Assembly (NCBI RefSeq): GCF_021531355.1
Contig: NZ_JADYTS010000010.1
Span: forward strand, 1 to 61,005
Reading direction: 5' to 3'
Origin: Leyella stercorea
Lineage (GTDB): Bacteria; Bacteroidota; Bacteroidia; Bacteroidales; Bacteroidaceae
DNA: 61,005 bases
Shown: piece after piece, positions 44,518 to 55,047 of the stretch
Layout of the letters: each line of letters begins with the position of its first letter
Position numbering within the stretch: the first letter of the stretch is position 1
Translations under genes and position numbers: made by a program
The notes under the pieces: generated by a model
Told to the model about the DNA's origin: nothing
The model's database searches: none
Seen by the model: only the letters and a program-made list of their open reading frames with translations

Positions 44518-45798
44518 ATGAAAAAAATATTATTTGCCCTTGCACTTGCCGCGCTGGGCGCAACGGAATCGATGGGACAGAACAAGCCTCAGGAGATAAA
44601 CTTTGCTGAGACCTTCCGTGACTCAACCCTACGCATCGACTACATTTTCTCGGGCAATGCTACCACACAACGCATCTCGCTCGACAAGTTGAACATGTCA
44701 CCACGTTGGTATGGCAAGCGCAAGCATCTGGCACAACTACCTGTAGAAGGCAACGGACAGATAACAGTACGTAAGCACGGCACTTCAGAGGTGATTTACC
44801 GCAACTCGTTCTCTACACTCTTCCAGGAGTGGCAGTCGTATGACGAAGCCAAGACATCCGACAAGGCATTTGAGAACGTATTCCTTATCCCTATGCCGAA
44901 CGAGAAGGTTGACGTAACTGTCGATCTGCGCAACAATCGCCATGAGATAACAGGAACAATGACGCACACAGTAGATCCTGCTGACATCCTTATCAGACAT
45001 ACAGGATTCAAGAACCGAACACCTTTCACTACGATACAGCAGGCAGCTGACACTACAAAATGCATCCATATTGCTTACGTAGCCGAAGGATACAAGCTGG
45101 ACGAGATGAACGTGTTTATTGAGGATGCCAAGATTGCAACCGAAGCGTTGTTTGAGCATGAGCCTTTCAAGTCGATGCGCAACCGTTTCAATATCGTTGC
45201 TGTCGAGTCGCCTTCAGTAGACAGCGGAACGAGCGAGCCTTCAAAGGGCATTTGGCGCAATACTGCGCTTGGAAGCCATTTTGACACATTCTATTCCGAC
45301 CGTTATCTTACAACGCTCAATCTCAAGAGTCTGCACGACGTACTGGCAGGTACTCCCTATGAGCACATCATCGTGCTTGTGAATACCAAGGAATACGGCG
45401 GAGGCGGCATCTTGAACTCGTACAACCTGTCTATGACCCACCATCCGATGTACAAGCAGGTCGTTGTGCATGAGTTCGGACACAGCTTTGCCGGACTTGC
45501 CGACGAGTACGCCTACGAACAAGAGCAAATACCTATGTATCCGCACGATGTGGAGCCATGGGAGAAGAACATAACAACTCTCGTTGACTTCCATGGCAAA
45601 TGGGAGAATATGATTGAGAAAGGCAAGAAGACAAAGGCTCCTGATAATAAAATAGGTCTCTACGAAGGTGCCGGCTACAGTCTTAAGGGAGTGTATCGTG
45701 CTACGCCTGACTGTCGTATGCGCAGCAACGACGTTAAGGAATTCTGTCCGGCTTGCCAGAAGGCTCTACGCGAGCTTATCAACTTCTACACAGAATAG
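44518..45798 (+). CDS. Secreted M64-family metallopeptidase
   Basis: The 426-residue protein has a signal peptide (to about residue 21, ending SMGQ) and a zinc-protease domain with HEFGHSFAGLADEY (318-331), the extended HExxHxxxGxxDEY motif of the M64 (IgA-peptidase-like) family that is abundant in gut Bacteroidetes. The N-terminal part is a beta-rich domain, and CPAC near the C-terminus may form a disulfide. The start at 44518 (MKKILFAL) is preferred to an in-frame TTG three codons earlier. Substrate unknown; probably extracytoplasmic. A terminator follows. Confidence 0.88.
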   Translation: MKKILFALALAALGATESMGQNKPQEINFAETFRDSTLRIDYIFSGNATTQRISLDKLNMSPRWYGKRKHLAQLPVEGNGQITVRKHGTSEVIYRNSFSTLFQEWQSYDEAKTSDKAFENVFLIPMPNEKVDVTVDLRNNRHEITGTMTHTVDPADILIRHTGFKNRTPFTTIQQAADTTKCIHIAYVAEGYKLDEMNVFIEDAKIATEALFEHEPFKSMRNRFNIVAVESPSVDSGTSEPSKGIWRNTALGSHFDTFYSDRYLTTLNLKSLHDVLAGTPYEHIIVLVNTKEYGGGGILNSYNLSMTHHPMYKQVVVHEFGHSFAGLADEYAYEQEQIPMYPHDVEPWEKNITTLVDFHGKWENMIEKGKKTKAPDNKIGLYEGAGYSLKGVYRATPDCRMRSNDVKEFCPACQKALRELINFYTE

Positions 45799-45828
45799 GA
45801 GCATATACAACATAATTGGACATAATAA

Positions 45829-45862
45829 GGGAGTGTCAAGACAAAAAGGTTTTAACACTCCC
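45829..45862 (+). terminator. Terminator after M64 peptidase gene
   Basis: GGGAGTGT (45829-45836) pairs with ACACTCCC (45855-45862), followed by CTCTTTTA. The clpC gene begins 27 bases downstream. Confidence 0.75.
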
Positions 45863-45888
45863 TCTTTTACAAACAGGATAATATAGAA

Positions 45889-48450
45889 ATGACAAATCAA
45901 TTTTCGCCATTAGTGTCCGAAGTTATTGCTTATAGCCGCGAAGAGGCAGCAAGACTCTCATGCAGCAGCGTCAGACCAGAACATCTGATGTTGGCTATTT
46001 TGCGTGAGCGTAAGAATCCGATGACGGGGATTCTTACAGACTTGGATATTAATGTACATGAATTAAAGCAAAGTATAGAGTCGTTGTCATCATCAGAATC
46101 CAAGGCACATGATGACATTCAGATTCAGGCAAACAATGTTACTTCGCTTGACGACAAGACCAATAATATATTGAAGCTCTCGGTTCTTGAAGCCCGATTG
46201 GCTCACTCACAAACCGTTAATGTCGAACATATTGTATTGGCCATTCTGCACGACAACGCCTCAAACGGCGTAAAGGCTGTACTCGGAAAATACGGAATAA
46301 ACTATGAATTGGCAATGAAATATCTGCTGAAACCAAACTCTAAGACAACTGTAGACGGCATAGGGCTGTCAGAGGAAGAGGACGAAAATATGACAGGCCG
46401 AAACAGCCGACGTGGCGACAGTACTTCGTCAGCTGGAACAGCCGATATGAGCAAGACAAGTGGTAAGACCGGAACTCCTGTTCTTGACAAGTTTTCAACA
46501 GACTTGACAAAGGCCGCATCGGACGGAAAACTGGACCCCGTTGTAGGGCGTACTAATGAGATGCGACGCGTTACAGAGGTGCTATGTCGCCGCAAGAAGA
46601 ACAATCCGATACTTATAGGCGAACCTGGAGTCGGCAAGAGTGCTATAGCCGAAGGGTTGGCTCAGCAGATTGCAAGCCGACACACGTCACCATTGCTGTT
46701 CAACAAGCGCATACTTCGACTCGACATGACCTCGATTGTAGCCGGTACAAAATACCGCGGACAGTTTGAGGAACGCATTCAAGCCCTGCTACGTGAATTG
46801 GAGGACAATCCCGACATAATTGTATTCATCGATGAAATTCACACTATTGTAGGCGCTGGCAGCACACCAGGGTCAATGGATGCAGCCAACATAATGAAGC
46901 CTGCACTTTCGCGCGGACTCATACAATGCATTGGAGCAACTACTCTCGACGAATATCGCAACTCGATTGAGAAGGACGGGGCCTTGGAGCGTCGCTTCCA
47001 GCGCATTATGGTAGAACCGAGTACAGCCGAAGAAACTCTCGAAATCCTCCATAATATCAAGGAGCGCTATGAGGACCATCATCACGTGCGCTATACAGAC
47101 GAAGCCTTGAAGGCTTGTGTCGAACTTACCGGTCGGTACATAACCGGGCGTCAGTATCCCGACAAAGCAATAGACGCACTCGATGAGGTCGGTTCGCGTG
47201 TTCATCTGCAACATGCTGTCATTCCGCCAGCCATAGTCGACAAGGAAAAGGAAATTCGCCAGGCTGAGCAACTGAAACATGCTGCAGCAGCCGATCAGGA
47301 CTTTGAACTTGCAGCAAGCTATCGCGACCGCCAATGCCAGCTTGAAGCCGAATTGAAGAGACTCAACGAAGAGTGGGCTACACACGATGACGGAAATCGC
47401 GAAACTATCGATTCTGCTGATGTAGCCAACGTCGTGTCTACAATGACAGGAATACCTTTGCAGCGCATCTCAGAGAAAGAGAGCGACCGTCTGCGCCGTC
47501 TTGGTGAATGTCTCAACAATTCGGTCATAGCTCAGGAGAAGGCTATCAACAAGGTTGTGAGAAGCATACAGCGCAACCGTATTGGTCTGGGCAGTCCCAA
47601 CCGTCCTATAGGTGTGTTCATGTTCCTCGGGCCTACAGGTGTAGGCAAGACCTATCTGGCACAACGCCTTGCCGAAGAAATGTTCGGTACCAAGGATGCT
47701 ATGATACGTATTGACATGAGCGAATATTCTGAGAAGTTCAACACCTCACGACTTGTTGGCGCTCCTCCGGGATATGTCGGCTATGGTGAGGGAGGACAGC
47801 TTACAGAGCGTGTACGTCGCCACCCCTACTCTATCGTATTGCTTGACGAAATAGAGAAGGCTCATGGCGATGTGTTCAACCTCTTGCTGCAAGTGCTCGA
47901 CGAAGGTCGTATGACCGATGGTAACGGACGAATTGTCGACTTCCGCAACACCATAATCATCATGACTTCAAATGCCGGTACACGCCAGCTCAAGGACTTC
48001 AGCCATGGAATAGGTTTCAACGCTATTTCTATAAACGGAGCAGCCAACGAGCAATCGAAAGAATATGCCCGCTCTATCATTCAGAAGGCTCTCTCGCGTC
48101 AGTTTGCCCCAGAGTTTCTGAATCGTCTTGACGAGATAATCACATTCGACCAGCTTGACGCTAAGGCCATAAGAAGAATTGTTGATGTAGAACTTGACAA
48201 ATTCATCAAGCGCATCTCAAAGAACGGATATGCTGTGACTGTAACAGATGCAGCAAAAACATTCCTTGCTACGAAGGGTTACGATTCTCAGTTTGGAGCA
48301 CGTCCGCTTAAGCGAGCTATTCAAACTTATGTAAAGGATGAAATTTGCGAGAAGATTCTGTTTGGCGAGATTAATGCAGGCGATGCTATCGTTGTTGACA
48401 AGAAATCCGATGAAGAAAAGTTGACTGTAGAGAAAGCCAACAAGGAATAG
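45889..48450 (+). CDS. clpC: ATP-dependent Clp protease ATPase subunit ClpC
   Basis: ClpC unfolds substrates for ClpP. The 853-residue protein has a double Clp N-domain (1-145), a Ser/Thr/Gly-rich linker (about 165-200), the first AAA+ module with P-loop GEPGVGKS (about 244-251), a middle domain with a charged coiled region near [19 protein letters not shown] (UvrB-type motif). The second AAA+ module has P-loop GPTGVGKT (about 581-588). The usual LGF-type ClpP-binding loop is seen only loosely. It lies alone on the plus strand, convergent with pyk. No CtsR or McsA/B genes are present. Confidence 0.93.
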   Translation: MTNQFSPLVSEVIAYSREEAARLSCSSVRPEHLMLAILRERKNPMTGILTDLDINVHELKQSIESLSSSESKAHDDIQIQANNVTSLDDKTNNILKLSVLEARLAHSQTVNVEHIVLAILHDNASNGVKAVLGKYGINYELAMKYLLKPNSKTTVDGIGLSEEEDENMTGRNSRRGDSTSSAGTADMSKTSGKTGTPVLDKFSTDLTKAASDGKLDPVVGRTNEMRRVTEVLCRRKKNNPILIGEPGVGKSAIAEGLAQQIASRHTSPLLFNKRILRLDMTSIVAGTKYRGQFEERIQALLRELEDNPDIIVFIDEIHTIVGAGSTPGSMDAANIMKPALSRGLIQCIGATTLDEYRNSIEKDGALERRFQRIMVEPSTAEETLEILHNIKERYEDHHHVRYTDEALKACVELTGRYITGRQYPDKAIDALDEVGSRVHLQHAVIPPAIVDKEKEIRQAEQLKHAAAADQDFELAASYRDRQCQLEAELKRLNEEWATHDDGNRETIDSADVANVVSTMTGIPLQRISEKESDRLRRLGECLNNSVIAQEKAINKVVRSIQRNRIGLGSPNRPIGVFMFLGPTGVGKTYLAQRLAEEMFGTKDAMIRIDMSEYSEKFNTSRLVGAPPGYVGYGEGGQLTERVRRHPYSIVLLDEIEKAHGDVFNLLLQVLDEGRMTDGNGRIVDFRNTIIIMTSNAGTRQLKDFSHGIGFNAISINGAANEQSKEYARSIIQKALSRQFAPEFLNRLDEIITFDQLDAKAIRRIVDVELDKFIKRISKNGYAVTVTDAAKTFLATKGYDSQFGARPLKRAIQTYVKDEICEKILFGEINAGDAIVVDKKSDEEKLTVEKANKE

Positions 48451-48490
48451 CTTACAGCAGAGAAATATAACAAAATGTATAAGAACAAGA

Positions 48491-48519
48491 AAAGGGGACG
48501 CATATTCTGCGCCCCCTTT
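48491..48519. terminator. Convergent terminator between clpC and pyk
   Basis: AAAGGGG (48491-48497) plus CGCA (48499-48502) pairs with TGCG (48508-48511) plus CCCCTTT (48513-48519), with one mismatched base pair. It can end both clpC and pyk, which converge here. Confidence 0.8.
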
Positions 48520-48540
48520 ATTATTGAACATATATTGTTC

Positions 48541-49992
48541 TTACTGTTCCTTCTGCGGCAAGTGGAACTCGTACGACTTGTCGAATACCTGGCTGACCTT
48601 ATTGATTTCCAAGAAAGTGGTGCCAGTAGGATTGCCAAATCCGAAGCTGCCGCTAAGGTACGCAATCTTGTCGTCGAGCGTAATGTAACCCTTCTGACGA
48701 AGCATACGCAAGGCTGCAATAAACATATATTCAGCCGAAGCCTGCTCTTTCTGATGGATAGGAATTACGCCATAGCTAAGATTGAGCCAACGCTGGGTCT
48801 TCTCCTTATAGCATATTGCGAGTACCGGATTCGGTCCGCGGAATGCAGCAAGATGACGTACGGTCTCACCTGTAAGCGAATCAGTTATGATACCAGCCAC
48901 ACCAATACGACGAGTGGCATCGATAGCAGCATGAGCAAGAAATTCGCGCTGCGAGCAATTTTCGTTCATCGGCACTTCCCACTCTCCCATAGCGTTGCGG
49001 TCCTTCTCAGCCTGCTCGGCGATGGCAGCCATTGTCTTAACTGCTTCAAGAGGATACTTACCGCTGGCAGTTTCGCCCGAAAGCATAAGGGCATCTGTGT
49101 AAGAGTAGATAGCATTGGCGATATCTGTAACTTCAGCACGTGTAGGGCGCGGATTCTTAATCATGGTGTGAAGCATCTGTGTAGCCACTATTACCGGCTT
49201 CTTCATCATCACACACTTGCGAATAATCTGGCGCTGAATGCCTGGAATGCGCTCTATTGGCACCTCAATGCCAAGGTCGCCACGGGCAATCATTATACCG
49301 TACGAAGCGTCAATAATCTCCTCAATATTGTCAACACCTTCCTGGTTCTCAATCTTCGAAATGATTTTGATGTCGCTATTGTGCTCGTCAAGAATCTTCT
49401 GAATTGCCAGAACGTCGGCTGCTGAGCGCACAAACGAATGGGCAATGAAGTCAATGTCTTCTTCAATAGCAAGCAGAATATTCTGGCGGTCTTTCTCGGT
49501 AATTGCAGGCAGAGCGATGTGTTCGCCCGGAACATTTACGCTCTTGTGTGCACCGAGCACTCCGTCGTTCTGCACCTGTGCTACAAGCATCGGACCTACA
49601 TTTTCGACAACAAGCATATCAAGCTCGCCATCATCAAAAAGTACATGGTCGCCTTCCTTAACATCTTTAGCGAAGTCTGGATACGACACGTTTACGATGT
49701 CGTGTGAAGTGTCCATCTCCGGGCGTCCGAAAATCTTCACCATGTCACCAGTCTTGTATTCTATAGGCGACTCAACACCTGTCGTGCGCACCTCAGGGCC
49801 CTTGGTGTCAATCATAAGTGCGATGTGTGGCGATACAGCTCGCACATTCCGTATTATAGTACGTATCCCGTCTGGAGTGGCGTGTGCCGTGTTCATACGC
49901 ACTACATTCATGCCCGCAAAGAAAAGTTTGCGGATGAAGTCAACGTCACAACGGCGGTCACTAATAGAAGCAACAATCTTTGTCTGTTTCAT
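48541..49992 (-). CDS. pyk: Pyruvate kinase
   Basis: Pyruvate kinase makes pyruvate and ATP from phosphoenolpyruvate. The start at MKQTKIVASISDRR gives 483 residues; the frame is open 48 codons further upstream, but that segment does not resemble the family and holds the promoter box. Recognised motifs are MNTAHATPDG (family MNFSHG-type), MIDTKGPEVRT, FIAHSFVRSAADV, the active-site ISKIENQEGVDNIEEII, and MIARGDLGIEVP with KKPVIVATQML. The C-terminal domain carries a SGETASGKYPLEAV activation-type segment. Promoter TAACTTTG at 50032-50039. Confidence 0.95.
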   Translation of the reverse strand: MKQTKIVASISDRRCDVDFIRKLFFAGMNVVRMNTAHATPDGIRTIIRNVRAVSPHIALMIDTKGPEVRTTGVESPIEYKTGDMVKIFGRPEMDTSHDIVNVSYPDFAKDVKEGDHVLFDDGELDMLVVENVGPMLVAQVQNDGVLGAHKSVNVPGEHIALPAITEKDRQNILLAIEEDIDFIAHSFVRSAADVLAIQKILDEHNSDIKIISKIENQEGVDNIEEIIDASYGIMIARGDLGIEVPIERIPGIQRQIIRKCVMMKKPVIVATQMLHTMIKNPRPTRAEVTDIANAIYSYTDALMLSGETASGKYPLEAVKTMAAIAEQAEKDRNAMGEWEVPMNENCSQREFLAHAAIDATRRIGVAGIITDSLTGETVRHLAAFRGPNPVLAICYKEKTQRWLNLSYGVIPIHQKEQASAEYMFIAALRMLRQKGYITLDDKIAYLSGSFGFGNPTGTTFLEINKVSQVFDKSYEFHLPQKEQ

Positions 49993-50031
49993 TACCTGTA
50001 TGTATAAATGTGTTTTTGATATTCTCTTGTG

Positions 50032-50039
50032 CAAAGTTA
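50032..50039 (-). promoter_or_regulatory. pyk -7 box (TAACTTTG)
   Basis: On the minus strand TAACTTTG lies 40 bases before the pyk start codon and matches the consensus. It lies within the open frame upstream of MKQTK, which supports 49992 as the true start. A TTTG -33 element is not seen at 19-20 bases. Confidence 0.6.
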
Positions 50040-50144
50040 CGGAATTTTGAGCACATTTTTGATTTATGCAATCAAAATATTTTTTTATTTGTAGCAAATT
50101 AGCTTTGCTCTTGTTTGTTATCATTCTTTTCATCATAAGTTATG

Positions 50145-50176
50145 ATTGTGCAGATTGAAGATAATGACTAATTTTG
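50145..50176 (+). promoter_or_regulatory. Promoter of the TonB-dependent receptor gene
   Basis: ATTG (50145-50148), 20 bases and TAATTTTG (50169-50176) fit the Bacteroidetes promoter with one mismatch in the -33. The start codon lies 40 bases after the -7 box. Confidence 0.55.
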
Positions 50177-50215
50177 CAACCGTTAAACAAATTAAATCAT
50201 GTAAAAGAATTGTAG

Positions 50216-52606
50216 ATGGATTCAAAACTCTGTGTATTTTCAGCTCTATGCTTTCTGCCATCAATGGCAGTAGCCGACAGCTTCAACTTTAACGAAAAAC
50301 ACCTATCTGACACTTCCCGTGTCTACGACATCGACGAGGTAATAGTAGCCTCTCGCCCCAAAGACATTCAACGATTGCGCCGCCAAGCCGTCAGCTCAAC
50401 ATCGCTTTCGGCAAGCACTCTCAGCTCATTTGCAGCACGCGACTTAAGGGACGTTTCTTCAAGAGTCCCCTCGTTTGTAATGCCAGCTTATGGCTCGCGC
50501 TACACATCATCTGTATATGTGCGTGGTATCGGAGCCAGAGTCAACAGCCCTGCCGTTGGCATGTATGTAGACGATATACCCCTGGTAAGCAAGAGTGCCT
50601 TCAACACCCATATCTACGACATCAGTCGTATTGATATGCTTCGCGGTCCGCAAGGCACGCTCTACGGACAGAATGCCGAGGGAGGATTAATAAGGATTTA
50701 CACCAAGAGTCCGTTGTACTATCAAGGTACAGATGTACAGATGAGTATTGGAAACCATTTCTGGCGCATGGCACAGCTTAGCCATTATGGCAAGGCTGAA
50801 GGATTGGGAGCATATTCTGTATCTGCTTTCTATAACGGACAGAATGGATTTCAACACAACCAAGCTACGGGCAAGCGTGCCGACAACGGAAACGAGGCAG
50901 GAGCACGTCTGAAGCTGATCCGCCAGCAGACAGCCCGCACTATGATTTCGCTCACAGCCGACTATCAATGGGTGCGACAGAACGGATTTGCATACGGCGA
51001 ATACGACGTGGCCACAGGTCGCGCCCAAGACCCTTCTACCAATCTGCCCAACAACTATCGTCGCCATCTGCTCTCGGTAGGACTTAACGTCAACTACAAG
51101 GGTCGTAATGCCGACATCAATTCTACCACGAGCTATCAGTATCTGAACGACAATATGCAGATGGACCAGGACTATACGGCACTCGACTTTATGCAGCTGC
51201 ACCAACGCCAGCTCATGAATGCCGTGACACAGGAATTTGCCATCAAGAATCATGACGATAACCGTTGGCGTCGTGTCACAGGTGCCTTCTTCAGCTACCA
51301 ATGGCTCCATACTGACGGACCTGTAGGATTTGGCGAGAGTATGACCGGACCGATGGGAAATGCAATAGCCGGACAGATTTATAATAGCAAACTTAATAAA
51401 TTGATAGCAAGTGGAATGACTGAGAGCGAAGCCAAGAACAAAATAAAAGAAGAAGGTGGCATAAGCATGAACATTGGTGTAGATGTCCCTGGTCTGTTCC
51501 ATACACCTCAGCTAAATGCGGCCCTGTTTCATGAGTCGACTCTACAGCTGTCCAACCGTTTGAGGGCTACTCTCGGATTGCGCTACGACCTCTCGCGCAC
51601 TTCAATCCATTACGACACTCGTGCCATAATGACAATGGATGCCAACATCATGGGACAGAAGCCTTCGAACACTCTCACTTCCCACCTTGACAGCCGTACA
51701 CACAACACATTCAATCAGTTGCTGCCAAAGTTGTCATTCACATATGATTTAGGCAAAGTCTCGCAGTCAAATGGTGGAGAAATCGGCAACCTTTACGCTT
51801 CGGTAAGCAAGGGCTACAGGGCTGGAGGCTACAACATACAGATGTTCTCGGACATTCTGCAGACCGAACTCATGGCAAACCGCATGAAGGCAATGAAGGG
51901 AAGCTACGACATCCCCCACTCTGCCGACGACTACTCAAAGGTGAACAATACTATATCATACAAGCCTGAGGAGAGCTGGAACTATGAAGCGGGTGCCCAC
52001 CTCAATCTCTTCAATCAGGCTGTCCATCTTGACCTCTCTGCCTACTACATGCAGATAAAGAACCAGCAACTATCTGTAATGGCAGGTACATACGGATTCG
52101 GAAGAATGATGGTCAATGCAGGTCGTAGCCGTAGTTTTGGTGGCGAAATGACTCTACGCGGAAGTTCGTTCAACAACGCTCTTGCATGGGCTGTGGCATA
52201 CGGCTATACTAATGCCACATTCCGCAACTACAACGATGGCGAGAACGACTATAGAGGTAATAGAGTGCCGTTCGCTCCAGAACACACTCTCTCGGCAAAT
52301 GCCGACTATACAATACTTCCACAGCAGTCATTTCTGAAGAGCGTAGTGATAGGTGCAGGTACTACAGCCCAGGGCGAAATCTATTGGGACGAGGCTAACA
52401 GCTACAAACAGAAGTTCTATGCCCTCCTTAACGCTCACGCCAAGTTCGGGTTCAAGCATTTTACAGTAAACCTGTGGGCAAAGAACCTTACCAACACACG
52501 TTATTGTACGTTTGCCATGGACAGTTCGGCATCGCGCACCAAGCGCTATTTCGGCCAAAAGGGAGCACCTATAACATTTGGCGCCGACTTTAATTTCAGT
52601 TTTTAA
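50216..52606 (+). CDS. TonB-dependent outer-membrane receptor
   Basis: The 796-residue protein has a signal peptide (about 1-20), a plug domain beginning DEVIVASRPKD and including VYVRGIGARVNSP, GMYVDDIPLV and ISRIDMLRGPQGTLYGQNAEGG (plug signature), and a long beta-barrel ending in TFGADFNFSF with the terminal Phe. It lacks the carboxypeptidase-like N-terminal domain of SusC proteins and has no SusD partner, so it is not a polysaccharide-utilisation receptor. Cargo is unknown; an iron chelate or vitamin is likely by family. A terminator follows directly. Confidence 0.93.
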   Translation: MDSKLCVFSALCFLPSMAVADSFNFNEKHLSDTSRVYDIDEVIVASRPKDIQRLRRQAVSSTSLSASTLSSFAARDLRDVSSRVPSFVMPAYGSRYTSSVYVRGIGARVNSPAVGMYVDDIPLVSKSAFNTHIYDISRIDMLRGPQGTLYGQNAEGGLIRIYTKSPLYYQGTDVQMSIGNHFWRMAQLSHYGKAEGLGAYSVSAFYNGQNGFQHNQATGKRADNGNEAGARLKLIRQQTARTMISLTADYQWVRQNGFAYGEYDVATGRAQDPSTNLPNNYRRHLLSVGLNVNYKGRNADINSTTSYQYLNDNMQMDQDYTALDFMQLHQRQLMNAVTQEFAIKNHDDNRWRRVTGAFFSYQWLHTDGPVGFGESMTGPMGNAIAGQIYNSKLNKLIASGMTESEAKNKIKEEGGISMNIGVDVPGLFHTPQLNAALFHESTLQLSNRLRATLGLRYDLSRTSIHYDTRAIMTMDANIMGQKPSNTLTSHLDSRTHNTFNQLLPKLSFTYDLGKVSQSNGGEIGNLYASVSKGYRAGGYNIQMFSDILQTELMANRMKAMKGSYDIPHSADDYSKVNNTISYKPEESWNYEAGAHLNLFNQAVHLDLSAYYMQIKNQQLSVMAGTYGFGRMMVNAGRSRSFGGEMTLRGSSFNNALAWAVAYGYTNATFRNYNDGENDYRGNRVPFAPEHTLSANADYTILPQQSFLKSVVIGAGTTAQGEIYWDEANSYKQKFYALLNAHAKFGFKHFTVNLWAKNLTNTRYCTFAMDSSASRTKRYFGQKGAPITFGADFNFSF

Positions 52607-52618
52607 AAACCAAACAAT

Positions 52619-52664
52619 AGTCCGGAATTGAGAACTAATCATTACAAGTTTTCAATTCCGGACT
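52619..52664. terminator. Convergent terminator between receptor and secreted protein genes
   Basis: AGTCCGGAATTGA (52619-52631) pairs perfectly with TCAATTCCGGACT (52652-52664). The two neighbouring genes converge here. Confidence 0.85.
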
Positions 52665-52683
52665 TTCAATTCAGAGCATTTCA

Positions 52684-53136
52684 TTACCACATATCAGCCA
52701 TTCGCTTGTGAGGCACCAAGACAATCTCGGTAGGAATTTTGAGCCACTTGCGATTCACCACAATCTTTAGTCGGCTTCCGCCAGTCTGCTTCAGCACATA
52801 CGTATTGTCCTTAGGATTGTAAGTGAGCGTAGCTGTAAGGTCTTCCGACCCGTAATCGTTGATAATTTCCAACTCGGCCTTGTTCTTGCCCACAATCTTG
52901 GCATCGGTCACAAGCCATTTACGTGAGTCGCGCAACGCCCCGAAGAATCCAGGAACCGTCCCGAACACGTCCTGTCCAGGGACGCTAATATTAGCCTCAT
53001 ACAGATTCACGTCCATATACACCTTATACTCGTCGTTGTATATATAAGTGTGGAATACTTGGTTGGAATTTACGTTTTGTGCTGCTCCGACAAGTATGGA
53101 GGCCATCGCAAGTAAAAGCATAAGAAATCGTTTCAT
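52684..53136 (-). CDS. Small secreted protein, unknown function
   Basis: The 150-residue protein has a signal peptide (about 1-19, ending VGAAQ) and a beta-rich mature part with no domain I recognise: alternating strands such as YKVYMDVNLYEANI, LEIINDYGSEDLTATLTY and NTYVLKQTGG. There is no Cys for lipidation, so it is probably periplasmic or outer-membrane associated. It stands alone between the TonB receptor (convergent) and glgA (divergent). Confidence 0.7.
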   Translation of the reverse strand: MKRFLMLLLAMASILVGAAQNVNSNQVFHTYIYNDEYKVYMDVNLYEANISVPGQDVFGTVPGFFGALRDSRKWLVTDAKIVGKNKAELEIINDYGSEDLTATLTYNPKDNTYVLKQTGGSRLKIVVNRKWLKIPTEIVLVPHKRMADMW

Positions 53137-53306
53137 GTTTTTTTATTCTGTTTTTATGGAAAAATATACAATTGTTAATATAACATTTGTCTGCACAACG
53201 GCAATTTTTGCCCTATAGCAATGCAAATATAACGAATTCAAATCAAGAATAGATGTAAAAAACGAAAAAAAAGGCAGAAACCCTCGTGTTTTTGCTTTTA
53301 ATATAC

Positions 53307-53314
53307 TATTTTTG
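53307..53314 (+). promoter_or_regulatory. glgA -7 box (TATTTTTG)
   Basis: TATTTTTG matches TAnnTTTG and lies 22 bases before the glgA start. A TTTG is present only 12 bases upstream, so the -33 element is uncertain. Confidence 0.5.
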
Positions 53315-53335
53315 CAGCAAATATTTAACTTTTTT

Positions 53336-55018
53336 ATGAAAAAAGAGAGACTATTTCCTGATTATATTTTTGAGTCAAGTTGGGAAGTTTGCAACAAAGT
53401 AGGTGGTATTTATGCAGTTCTTTCCACCCGTGCAAAGACCCTTAAAGAGAAGCTTGGCGACAATTTGGTTTTCATCGGTCCCGATTGTTGGGGCGAGAAG
53501 CAAAGCCCGTATTTTGAGGAAGACCCCACACTTCTTAAGCCTTGGCGTACAGCAGCAGCCAAACAAGGTCTTAACATAAAGATAGGTCGCTGGACTGTTC
53601 CTGGCAATCCCGTAGCCGTTTTGGTTGACTTCCAGCCTTATTTCGCCAAAAAGGACGAAATATATGGCGAATTGTGGGAGAAATACCACGTTGACAGCCT
53701 TCACGCTTATGGCGACTACGACGAAGCCTCTATGTTCTCGTATGCAGCAGCACTCGTAGTGGAGAGCTATTACAATTATTACATAAGCAAGAAGAAGCGT
53801 GCCAACAAGACCATATACCATGCCAATGAATGGATGACCGGTTTGGGCGCTCTATATATCAACGACCGTCTGCCGCAAGTTGCCACAATCTTTACTACAC
53901 ATGCTACAAGCATCGGACGAAGCATCGCTGGCAACAACAAGCCACTTTATGAATATCTTGAAGCTTACAACGGCGACCAGATGGCTGACGAGCTCAATAT
54001 GCAGAGCAAGCAATCAATCGAAAAGCAGACAGCTGCCCATGTAGATTGCTTCACCACCGTGAGTGAGATTACTGCACGCGAGTGTGCCGAACTGCTCGAC
54101 AAGCCTGTTGATGTGGTTCTGCCTAACGGATTTGAAGACGACTTCGTACCGCAGGACAAGGCTTTCGACCGCAAGCGCGAGGCTGCACGCAAGCGTCTGC
54201 TCGACATCACACGCGCCCTCACAGGCGACGAAGTAGCCGACGACGCTATAATAATCTCTACAAGCGGACGCTACGAGTGGCGCAACAAGGGAATTGATGT
54301 ATTCATCGAAGCTGTAAATCGTCTGCGTCTTTCTGCCGACGAGCTTAACAAAGAGATTGTAGCATTCATTGAGGTGCCGGCTTGGGTCAACTGCAAGCGC
54401 GACGACCTTGCCGAACGTCTTGAAAAGATGGCTCAGGGCGAAAAGTTTGACACTCCGCTCGACACTCCGGTCATCACACATTGGCTCAACGAGCAGCAGA
54501 ACGACCGCGCATTGGGCATGATGAACTGGCTCGGAATGCACAATCAGAAGGGCGAGAAGGTGAAGCTCATCTTCATACCTTGCTATCTGACTGGCGACGA
54601 CGGCATAGTCAACCTATCATACTTTGACGTAATACTCGGCAACGACCTCTGTGTCTACCCGTCATACTACGAGCCTTGGGGCTACACTCCGCTTGAGGCC
54701 GTGGCATTCAAGGTGCCATGTATTACTACCGACCTTGCAGGTTTCGGACTTTGGGCACACTCTGAATGCGGAGGCAAGTCGACGATAGACAATGGCGTGG
54801 AGGTAATCCATCGTACCGATTACAACTACAATGAGGTGGCAGACGACATCAAGCAGACTGTCATTAAGTATGCCAATGCGACCAAGGCCAAGCAGACACG
54901 CATGCGCAACAACGCACGCTCTTTGTCTGAGAAGGCTCTTTGGACACATTTCATTGAGTATTATTACAACGCTTACGACTTTGCCTTGCGCAAGGCTGAA
55001 GCAAGAAAAGAGAAATAA
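53336..55018 (+). CDS. glgA: Glycogen synthase, GT3 (eukaryotic-like) type
   Basis: The enzyme extends alpha-1,4-glucan from a nucleotide-sugar donor. The 560-residue protein has the GT3-style N-terminus FESSWEVCNKVGGIYAV, with the donor-binding KVGG (21-24). HANEWMTGLGAL and the C-terminal GT-B region YPSYYEPWGYTPLEAVAF (family E-x7-E) follow. The GT5-type KTGGL start is absent. The start at 53336 is chosen because it gives MKKERLFPDY; the frame opens eight codons earlier at a TTG. The phosphorylase gene follows after 29 bases. Confidence 0.93.
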   Translation: MKKERLFPDYIFESSWEVCNKVGGIYAVLSTRAKTLKEKLGDNLVFIGPDCWGEKQSPYFEEDPTLLKPWRTAAAKQGLNIKIGRWTVPGNPVAVLVDFQPYFAKKDEIYGELWEKYHVDSLHAYGDYDEASMFSYAAALVVESYYNYYISKKKRANKTIYHANEWMTGLGALYINDRLPQVATIFTTHATSIGRSIAGNNKPLYEYLEAYNGDQMADELNMQSKQSIEKQTAAHVDCFTTVSEITARECAELLDKPVDVVLPNGFEDDFVPQDKAFDRKREAARKRLLDITRALTGDEVADDAIIISTSGRYEWRNKGIDVFIEAVNRLRLSADELNKEIVAFIEVPAWVNCKRDDLAERLEKMAQGEKFDTPLDTPVITHWLNEQQNDRALGMMNWLGMHNQKGEKVKLIFIPCYLTGDDGIVNLSYFDVILGNDLCVYPSYYEPWGYTPLEAVAFKVPCITTDLAGFGLWAHSECGGKSTIDNGVEVIHRTDYNYNEVADDIKQTVIKYANATKAKQTRMRNNARSLSEKALWTHFIEYYYNAYDFALRKAEARKEK

Positions 55019-55047
55019 TAAATATCAAATTATAAATAAGAAAATCT

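Noticed and set aside
49993..50136. 48 extra codons at the start of pyk
   Set aside because: The segment holds the TAACTTTG promoter box and is unlike any pyruvate kinase. MKQTKIVAS fits the family start.
50216..52606. SusC-type polysaccharide utilisation receptor
   Set aside because: No N-terminal carboxypeptidase-like domain, no SusD neighbour and no glycoside hydrolases are present, so only a general TonB-dependent receptor is supported.
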